Part shown: in pieces, positions 17,101 to 20,430 of the stretch
How positions within the stretch are numbered: the stretch's first letter is position 1
Layout of the letters: every line of letters begins with the position of its first letter
NCBI GenBank assembly: GCA_021160765.1
Contig: JAGHBW010000167.1
Span: 1 to 20,430 of the forward strand
Direction of reading: 5' to 3'
From: Thermoplasmata archaeon
GTDB lineage: Archaea > Thermoplasmatota > Penumbrarchaeia > Penumbrarchaeales > EX4484-36
DNA: 20,430 nucleotides
The notes under the pieces: model-generated
Told to the model about the DNA's origin: nothing
Databases searched by the model: none
The model's input: only the letters and a program-made list of their open reading frames with translations
Translations under genes and position numbers: made by a program

Positions 17101-17743
17101 ATCCCTCCTCGTCAATCCGGTCATCCCCATCGTCATCCACACCAATAGCCTTCCCCGCCAGGTGCTCAATGTCATATTCAGTTAGATTGTAAAAGTCCAA
17201 CCCATTAATGGTCCACTGGCCCGGGAATATTATTCTAAGCTCCTTTACCCCCACCACGGTGTCGTTGGCTGTCAGGTTAACCTGGAAGAAACCTCCTGTC
17301 TGGTTGTTATCTGGGTCATCGTATTGTGTCTTGATGGCTGTTTCATAAACGTAGGGCGAGGCGTCATCCCATATGATTTTTATCCACGCACCCTCAACAG
17401 GCATCTCCCCCGACTCCCTTGCCTCGTTAGAATTGTTATCCTCATAAAGAATTCCCTCCACCTGGAACGTCTCCCCGTAATCCACATTGAGGGACCATTT
17501 TGTTATCTGGAAAAAGACGGATGTATTTATGGCCACGATCCTGCTGCTCTGCCTCCCATCGTCGGTGGGAGATGTTGGCTCTTTTGCTTTAACGATCCCC
17601 TCCCGAATTATGCACGGCTCAAAAGGCGCAGGGATTGAACCTCCGTGTGTCCCCACTCTCTCTACATCCAAATCCCCGTACACCGACGGGATAATAGGCA
17701 CGCTGAGAAGCGCTACTAAAATGAGCACCCACAAATTTCTCAT
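14168..17743 (-). CDS. Giant surface protein: signal peptide, Ig-like domains, membrane helix, DUF4129-like tail
   Basis: A 1191-residue exported protein. It starts with a signal peptide (MRNLWVLILVALLSVPIIPSVYG). The ectodomain of about 1000 residues is a chain of beta-rich, Ig/CARDB-like modules with repeated phrases such as ISGxxxD and GKV/GRM and many N-glycosylation sites. Asp-rich calcium-type loops occur near residues 200 (DDDGDDRIDEE), 230 (DDDGDGLIDED) and 886 (DEDGDGLFD). A single membrane helix lies at about 1019-1043, then a cytoplasmic basic stretch and a DUF4129-like domain at about 1060-1157. In bacteria DUF4129 is often fused to a transglutaminase (TgpA); none is visible here. 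The ATG at 17743 is chosen because GGAGGAG ends 4 bases upstream and the signal peptide begins exactly there. The frame stays open to 17917, adding 58 Arg-rich residues of doubtful coding value. First gene of the surface locus. Confidence 0.85.
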   Translation of the reverse strand: MRNLWVLILVALLSVPIIPSVYGDLDVERVGTHGGSIPAPFEPCIIREGIVKAKEPTSPTDDGRQSSRIVAINTSVFFQITKWSLNVDYGETFQVEGILYEDNNSNEARESGEMPVEGAWIKIIWDDASPYVYETAIKTQYDDPDNNQTGGFFQVNLTANDTVVGVKELRIIFPGQWTINGLDFYNLTEYDIEHLAGKAIGVDDDGDDRIDEEGYYESSGGTGGYGYDDDGDGLIDEDPFAFIARRPFEKRLYIAIWHKVDLVASVDRQYVVVGNSFNISGHIEDTSVPETFMGQKTLKLFFDGQYYTDIVTESHGGSDPKAYFKAEFVVPLSVEAGPHTVLVDFQSSYNTATNMYYRPGNFTLTIYVQRPTMILFDASGEETWVYRTYEVTINGSVVDYWKYQLDHIREGPKLKIGEVTFTDKYQISGYWGERGMGYYENLQTKYLTDPNGTFSFTVLVKSSQPLGEVPVTVRFMPRRLADGRQPYYLPSQNTTTYVVRAHTKMELSLEMEDTENVEKVYITRRPYQDPQGNIHRWNVVHVRVQLMDVELSTPTVPKGVPGQEIRFWWGYRTNYEKFMTGTTDSNGEVVFDINIEPTHPLGPVPILATFVSNRYVNYYDGCMYSDTDGDPFSVVSITRIVLQSGTGVKGEKVMITGMLLDDSGRGIPGRKIQIYWQKGEVDYTQIYKNPGKHLGNVTTDGSGQFTFDSWTIPAVQKPGEVIVLAKFEGSPEFPEGPNGPRFYPNDAYMPSFSAPTPFNVTARTVIKLNPIPGHLTRGNPITVSGRMVERYQNRVLNYGVPNAEIRAYIIQGTSMYELGKTITSSAEGETMGTFTITGRVPIQLKVGTAVIKVVFRGNEKYLNSEAVVTKEVWSATVVEILEYPPDEDGDGLFDLYQDSITPENPLHITVMVTERNPTEIGKKGQPIAYGKVILTISYETLTNTTVALTDTTGRFTFNFTSTFTDTAHGTLFAAKEPKSIMINVTFAGMDYYEPNNAVVYGMYHPPKPKPKREPMVGPLTLKQFLVLLLVIVLMAIIVLYAAYRKFENEIRKRQLKRIFRRSRDRLIVGNKYKAEIFNVYKELTRYLKRYGYMRRKADTYREFEEAVRAALPIDAESMDLFLDVLEEAHYSDHVITEEHRKKAIDAFERIYKSVSALDASQFGAVKALAIEEEEAPETEIIYKEGAEEGVQ

Positions 17744-17747
17744 ACTA

Positions 17748-17754
17748 CTCCTCC
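17748..17754 (-). promoter_or_regulatory. Shine-Dalgarno site that fixes the start of the giant surface protein
   Basis: GGAGGAG on the minus strand ends 4 bases before the ATG at 17743. It is the strongest ribosome site ahead of this gene and immediately precedes the signal peptide. No comparable site precedes the in-frame ATG at 17917. Confidence 0.75.
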
Positions 17755-17826
17755 AGAATCTATTTCTACTCCACCGTGAAGATAGGGAACGATGCCCCAG
17801 ACGGGCAACTGGTTTAATACCTCGTC

Positions 17827-17834
17827 TATATAAA
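17827..17834 (-). promoter_or_regulatory. TATA box of the surface-protein locus
   Basis: TTTATATA on the minus strand, a perfect match to the archaeal consensus. Transcription would start near 17805, giving a leader of about 60 bases that includes the GGAGGAG ribosome site. Confidence 0.65.
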
Positions 17835-17972
17835 TATCTTTCGTCAGCCATTTTTATACTGGCATCTTCCTCAATAACCATTATGCCCACCTCTTTTGTG
17901 CTTTCCACATGATGCATTCGCTTGAAACGCCATCAGAGCCATTTTACACACACCAACCCTCTGCTTTAACCA

Positions 17973-17980
17973 AATATAAA
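17973..17980 (-). promoter_or_regulatory. Second, upstream TATA-like box
   Basis: TTTATATT on the minus strand, just after the DUF92 stop. It would start a transcript near 17951, before the in-frame ATG at 17917. It could be a second promoter for the surface locus, or AT-rich sequence serving as the DUF92 transcription end. Confidence 0.4.
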
Positions 17981-17988
17981 CGTATTTG

Positions 17989-18762
17989 TCATATGTGTAT
18001 TGTGCAGTAGATAATGGCACCCAACAAAGTTGTTAAAGAGATGGAGAGAACGTTCACACCATTGTTGCCAATAATGCCGTTTCTCTGTAAGGTTGCCCCC
18101 AATAGACTGTCTATCTGACTGTTGACCCAGGCTAGGGCAACAAGAGTAATGAGATAAACATAGGAAAATGGAAGGCCGTGTTTCTCTATATCCAGATAAT
18201 CTGATAATAGAAAGAAGCCAGGGAGCACCACCAAAACACTGCCCATAAAAGCTGATATGTGGCCAAGTGTTGAAACACCTCCATCAGTCCCCGGCATGAC
18301 CCTTTCCCTTGGCCTTGTGATTAAGTATACATTGTCGCTGAGAACGCCTATCTCAGACGCGAAGGAATCTGCAGCAGCAGAGGCCACTGAAAGGAGGAAA
18401 AGAAAGTTTGGTAAGCCGGGACAAACTTTGTTGAGCGGCACATAGAGAAGGGCCACTATGATGGCCACTATCCCATTTGAAAGGACGTTTTTAACACCCC
18501 TCTCCCCACTTTTTCCCTCCGCAAATCCCCTCTCCTTTTTAAGATCATACTTCCAAATGGTCACGCGGTGAGTGAAAAGTAGGAAAAGAAGCAACACTAT
18601 GAAAAAGAAGATGTCCGTGAATAGGATTATTACCATCCCCATTACAAGAGCGGCCAGGGATCCATAGAAACTCAAGATCCCACCCAAATAGACATAAAGG
18701 GCGATAAGAAGGCAGATAAGAAGGGCCAGTTTTATCATCAGAGGGTCGGATTCTATCAGCAT
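17989..18762 (-). CDS. DUF92 family integral membrane protein
   Basis: An integral membrane protein of the DUF92 (TIGR00297) family, distantly related to polyprenol/phytol kinases that use CTP; the archaeal role is unproven. Typical marks are the basic loop FAEGKSGERGVKNVLSNG, the membrane motif SAAADSFASEIG, the loop MPGTDGGVSTLGHISAFMGS, and the late QIDSLLGATLQ with Gly-Asn-Asn-Gly. About seven membrane helices are visible. I start it at ATG 18762 (257 residues, the normal family size). The frame continues to 18906, but that extension overlaps the start of the divergent zinc-ribbon gene and is poor in family features. No ribosome site precedes 18762; the TATA element at 18788-18795 would start transcription almost at the ATG, so the message is probably leaderless. 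Confidence 0.87.
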   Translation of the reverse strand: MLIESDPLMIKLALLICLLIALYVYLGGILSFYGSLAALVMGMVIILFTDIFFFIVLLLFLLFTHRVTIWKYDLKKERGFAEGKSGERGVKNVLSNGIVAIIVALLYVPLNKVCPGLPNFLFLLSVASAAADSFASEIGVLSDNVYLITRPRERVMPGTDGGVSTLGHISAFMGSVLVVLPGFFLLSDYLDIEKHGLPFSYVYLITLVALAWVNSQIDSLLGATLQRNGIIGNNGVNVLSISLTTLLGAIIYCTIHI

Positions 18763-18787
18763 AGGTGAGGGGGGGATAAGTAAATCT

Positions 18788-18796
18788 CTATAAAGT
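18788..18796. promoter_or_regulatory. Shared divergent TATA element
   Basis: The 60-base gap between the two divergent starts has one convincing A/T element. It reads CTTTATAG on the minus strand, about 29 bases before the DUF92 ATG, and TATAAAGT on the plus strand, about 30 bases before the zinc-ribbon ATG. One near-symmetrical site may serve both directions. Confidence 0.5.
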
Positions 18797-18822
18797 ATTT
18801 GTTCTATTAGGGTTGAGCAGCA

Positions 18823-19461
18823 ATGGATAATGATGAGTACGACCTTGAAAGAAGGCTGAAACATGCGAAGAAGATTGATTTCAGTGAAAGTCCTGTGGTA
18901 GAACACACTGGGAACGAGAAGGTTGTTGAGCTGGATTCAACAGAGGTCGGAATTATTGACCTTGAATCTGTGAGTGAGGTCGTTCCTGTTGAGGGGGAGG
19001 AGGAGTTCAAACCAAAAAAGGCGAGAAGGATAAAAAAGGTCAACGTAGACCCATGGGAGGACTACAAGAGGAACTTCAGCGAATACAGGTTATTCTGTGT
19101 CAAATGCGGCAATACTGGTATCTGCCCCACCTGCGGTGGGAAAGGTCGTGTAAAGCTAATCTTTCGCTGTCCCGATTGTGGTGGAAGTGGCAAATGCCCA
19201 CATTGCAACGAGGAGTATAACATAGAGTGCCCTAACTGCGGCGCTGAGATCTCTCGGTTTGCCGACACCTGTTATACATGTGGAAAGACCTCTACGTGTC
19301 CTATTTGCGGCCACCGTCTTCCTTTTACAGCAACCCGCTGCCCCTCCTGTGGTAAAGAGTTTCATTGCCCTTCCTGTGGAAGGGCACTAGCCCCTGGACT
19401 TCATGACACCTGTCCCTACTGCGGGGTTAAAATAAAACGATGGGGGAAAAGGTTAAAATAG
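18823..19461 (+). CDS. Multi zinc-ribbon protein with DnaJ-like CxxCxGxG repeats
   Basis: A 212-residue protein with no family assignment. Residues 1-65 are acidic and probably disordered, then a Lys/Arg patch (KPKKARRIKK) and a short Trp-containing segment. From C92 to C200 there are ten CxxC pairs, enough for five zinc sites. The first four (CVKC, CPTC, CPDC, CPHC) are followed by GxTG, GGKG and GGSG, the spacing seen in the DnaJ zinc domain; the last six resemble tandem double zinc ribbons. There is no J domain, helicase or catalytic motif. It could bind nucleic acid, unfolded protein or a ribosome-linked partner. ATG start at 18823 with its TATA box about 30 bases upstream. The downstream Sm-like gene begins 34 bases later. 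Confidence 0.85.
   Translation: MDNDEYDLERRLKHAKKIDFSESPVVEHTGNEKVVELDSTEVGIIDLESVSEVVPVEGEEEFKPKKARRIKKVNVDPWEDYKRNFSEYRLFCVKCGNTGICPTCGGKGRVKLIFRCPDCGGSGKCPHCNEEYNIECPNCGAEISRFADTCYTCGKTSTCPICGHRLPFTATRCPSCGKEFHCPSCGRALAPGLHDTCPYCGVKIKRWGKRLK
19453..19460 (+). promoter_or_regulatory. Possible TATA box of the Sm-like gene
   Basis: TTAAAATA overlaps the last codons and stop of the zinc-ribbon gene. Transcription near 19482 would give a leader of about 14 bases before the GTG at 19496. Cotranscription with the zinc-ribbon gene is also possible. Confidence 0.45.
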
Positions 19462-19495
19462 GCACTCCAAATAGCCCAGCGGATAAAACTTACCG

Positions 19496-19795
19496 GTGGT
19501 GGAAAAAGTGGTACTGCCTATGAGTATACTTCAAAAGACTCTGGATAAGCGGATAACCATAGTGCTTAAAGACTCAAGGATCCTGGAAGGTGTGTTAAAA
19601 GGCTATGACGAATACATGAACATGGTATTGGAGGATGCCAAAGAGGTCAAAACAGAGGAGGAGCGGATACTAGGAACAGTAATCCTCCGCGGAAACAACG
19701 TGGTTTCCATATATCCCACTGATCAGATAACCTACACCGCACCGCTAAAGGAGGAGGAAGGGACAGAGGAAGTGGAGGCGGAAGAGGATGAATAA
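19496..19795 (+). CDS. Sm-like archaeal protein (Lsm/SmAP)
   Basis: A 99-residue Sm-fold RNA-binding protein expected to form a six- or seven-membered ring that binds U-rich RNA and takes part in RNA processing and tRNA metabolism. The Sm1 motif is GYDEYMNMVLEDAKE (about 39-53) and Sm2 is LGTVILRGNNVVSI (about 63-76), with the IVLKDSRILEGVLKG strand pair before them. The start GTG at 19496 keeps the LPMSILQKTLDK helix that matches the N-terminus of other archaeal Sm proteins; ATG 19520 would cut into it. The C-terminal 20 residues are almost all Glu/Asp, an acidic tail longer than usual. The tRNA-Arg gene begins 16 bases downstream, with no good promoter of its own in between. Confidence 0.93.
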   Translation: MVEKVVLPMSILQKTLDKRITIVLKDSRILEGVLKGYDEYMNMVLEDAKEVKTEEERILGTVILRGNNVVSIYPTDQITYTAPLKEEEGTEEVEAEEDE

Positions 19796-19811
19796 AAAAT
19801 AACAGTAACGT

Positions 19812-19885
19812 GCCCGAGTGGGGTAGCTTGGATATCCTGAAAGCCTGCGGAGTTTTCGACCCGGGTTCGAATCCCGGCTCGGGCA
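19812..19885 (+). tRNA. tRNA-Arg (anticodon GCG)
   Basis: A complete 74-base cloverleaf. The acceptor stem is GCCCGAG pairing with CTCGGGC, with A as discriminator. The D arm has GGG/TCC with the AGC..GG loop bases. The anticodon arm is AAAGC, loop CTGCGGA, GTTTT; the invariant U33 precedes anticodon GCG, which reads CGC and CGU. The variable loop is four bases (CGAC), and the T arm is CCGGG, TTCGAAT, CCCGG. No CCA is encoded and no intron is present. The anticodon-stem G:U pair (G30 with U40) is acceptable. The T arm and 3' end are part of the direct repeat with 20038-20109. Confidence 0.92.
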
Positions 19886-19937
19886 CTCATTATTGTTCAA
19901 TTGACTTCTAAGCAACGTAAAGGGATTCGAACCCGAA
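19866..19937 (+). repeat. Direct repeat copy 1: tRNA 3' end and flank
   Basis: Begins in the tRNA T loop and runs past the gene end. The first 31 bases are identical to 20038-20068; over 72 bases 63 match without gaps at an offset of 172. Overlap with a tRNA 3' end is where integrases of archaeal elements usually cross over. Confidence 0.85.
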
Positions 19938-19940
19938 GGG

Positions 19941-19988
19941 CTTCCGCACTTCCTGAGACTTTCAAGCGACGAAAAGGAAGTGCGGAAG
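19941..19988. repeat. Perfect 14-bp inverted repeat (hairpin)
   Basis: CTTCCGCACTTCCT at 19941-19954 pairs exactly with AGGAAGTGCGGAAG at 19975-19988, leaving a 20-base loop. The stem is too long to be chance in this short region and has no T-run after it, so it is not a typical terminator. It could be a structured RNA, an element terminus or a protein-binding site. Confidence 0.85.
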
Positions 19989-19991
19989 TAA

Positions 19992-20033
19992 GATGAAACC
20001 GTCCTAAACAGCCCTCCTAGAGGAGGTTTCATC
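19992..20033. repeat. Second inverted repeat with a competing inner hairpin
   Basis: GATGAAACC at 19992-20000 pairs exactly with GGTTTCATC at 20025-20033. Inside it CCTCC (20013-20017) and GGAGG (20022-20026) form a separate stem with a TAGA loop. The two stems share bases 20025-20026, so they compete only at the edge. Confidence 0.8.
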
Positions 20034-20037
20034 GCAA

Positions 20038-20109
20038 TTCGAATCCCGGCTCGGGCACTCATTATTGTCTAATCAACTTCTAAGCAATGTAAATGGAAGC
20101 GAACCAGAA
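20038..20109 (+). repeat. Direct repeat copy 2: orphan tRNA 3' end
   Basis: Repeats the tRNA-Arg T loop, 3' T-stem strand and 3' acceptor strand, and downstream flank, 172 bases from copy 1, but no intact tRNA 5' half precedes it. This is the pattern of an attachment-site duplicate or a decayed tRNA copy. Confidence 0.85.
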
Positions 20110-20235
20110 AGATGATTAGGGGTTGGGGGGTAGGTAGAAGATGGTTTTTGAGGCAGAACTATTTAAGCTTTCCCCGCAGAATCCCAAAAAAATGTTATGG
20201 GAATTGGGGGTTTTCATCACATCCATATAATAACG

Positions 20236-20243
20236 TTTAAATA
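20236..20243 (+). promoter_or_regulatory. TATA box of the second pilin gene
   Basis: TTTAAATA matches the archaeal consensus. Transcription near 20265 gives a leader of about 34 bases with GGAGG at 20286-20290, 8 bases before the ATG. TATAAAG at 20274-20280 is an alternative that would give an almost leaderless message. Confidence 0.55.
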
Positions 20244-20298
20244 ATGCTACTAATGTTGCACCAATCGGTGCTCTATAAAGGCACCGGAGGACGAAACC

Positions 20299-20430
20299 AT
20301 GAAATGGAAAAGAAATGCGAAAGATGGTGTGAGCCCCGTCATCGCCGTGATTCTAATGGTAGCAATCACGGTAGTGTTGGCGGGTGTAGTGGTACTGTGG
20401 GTAACAAGGCTGTCAAAGACACAGGAAGAA
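20299..20430 (+). CDS. Archaeal type IV pilin-like protein, 3' end outside the window
   Basis: Only the first 44 codons are present. They show the archaeal pilin signature clearly: a basic leader MKWKRNAKDG, a cleavage-site Gly at 10, then VSPVIAVILMVAITVVLAG and more hydrophobic residues to about 33, followed by a charged turn. VSPVIAVILMVAIT is the textbook Pilin_N/DUF1628 sequence. ATG start at 20299 with GGAGG 8 bases upstream. It resembles the pilin-like gene at 2392 in this segment, but its signature is closer to consensus. The body domain is beyond the window, so whether it is a pilin, archaellin-like or a small secreted protein is open. It is the first gene after the repeat-rich element. 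Confidence 0.88.
   Translation, partial: MKWKRNAKDGVSPVIAVILMVAITVVLAGVVVLWVTRLSKTQEE

Larger units (their letters stand above)
19886..20298. other. 413-base gene-free region between tRNA-Arg and the second pilin gene
   Basis: No believable reading frame on either strand. The left part (to 20109) holds the direct repeat copies and two inverted repeats. The part from 20110 to about 20235 has a G-rich patch (20116-20132), a T-run at about 20144-20148 that could end upstream transcription, and otherwise nothing I can name. The pilin TATA box and leader occupy the last 60 bases. Confidence 0.7.

Noticed and set aside
18829..18858. C/D box-like pattern (ATGATGA then CTGA)
   Set aside because: It falls in the first codons of the zinc-ribbon gene and lacks a proper internal box pair or terminal stem.
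18763..18906. 48-codon N-terminal extension of the DUF92 protein
   Set aside because: It overlaps the start of the divergent zinc-ribbon gene and its promoter, and the DUF92 family is about 250 residues long.
19941..19988. Intrinsic terminator for the tRNA
   Set aside because: No T-run follows the stem on either strand, and archaeal termination relies on T-runs rather than hairpins.
19866..20109. CRISPR-like direct repeats
   Set aside because: Only two copies exist, the unit overlaps a tRNA gene, and no cas gene is in the window.
20116..20143. Possible G-quadruplex in a G-rich patch
   Set aside because: Only two G-runs are longer than two bases, so a stable three-layer structure is not possible.

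Overview
The window is archaeal. The evidence is an archaeal-type S15, an Sm-like (Lsm/SmAP) protein, a Pcc1-like KEOPS subunit, two proteins with the archaeal type IV pilin N-terminus, a family 4 uracil-DNA glycosylase, TATA boxes about 25 bases ahead of many starts, and a tRNA gene without an encoded CCA end. The large surface proteins with Asp-rich calcium-type loops beside MoxR and DUF58 genes suggest a euryarchaeon, perhaps Thermoplasmatota. That placement is inference; there is no rRNA to test it.

Layout. Positions 3-2295 (+) hold two unrecognised genes and a family 4 uracil-DNA glycosylase, overlapping stop-to-start. A pilin-like gene follows (2392-2808, +). From 2839 to 18762 nearly everything is on the minus strand. 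First comes an information-processing block: a Pcc1-like gene, a DHH/RecJ-like phosphoesterase and rps15. Next is a long cell-surface block. Read in transcription order from 17743 down to 5082 it encodes a 1191-residue Ig-rich protein ending in a DUF4129-like domain, a DUF4350-like protein carrying calcium-type loops, a MoxR ATPase, a DUF58 protein, a six-segment membrane protein, two MacB/FtsX-type permeases with their ATPase, and a small two-segment membrane protein. A DUF92 membrane protein (17989-18762, -) is divergent from a protein with ten CxxC pairs (18823-19461, +); only 60 bases and apparently one TATA element lie between them. The end of the window holds the Sm-like gene, a tRNA-Arg(GCG), a small repeat-rich element and the start of a second pilin gene.

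The most interesting parts are two. (1) The nine-gene surface locus: MoxR, DUF58, DUF4350 and DUF4129 are a known association, but here the DUF4129 partner has a large Ig-like ectodomain instead of a transglutaminase, both surface proteins carry DxDxDG loops, the MoxR protein has a Pro/Ala tail, and an ABC transporter lies in line. I infer a calcium-binding envelope assembly or quality-control system. (2) The 3' end of the tRNA-Arg gene is repeated 172 bases downstream, with two strong inverted repeats between the copies. This looks like an attachment-site scar or a tRNA-like remnant just ahead of a pilin gene.

The only stretch above 300 bases without a gene is 19886-20298, described below.
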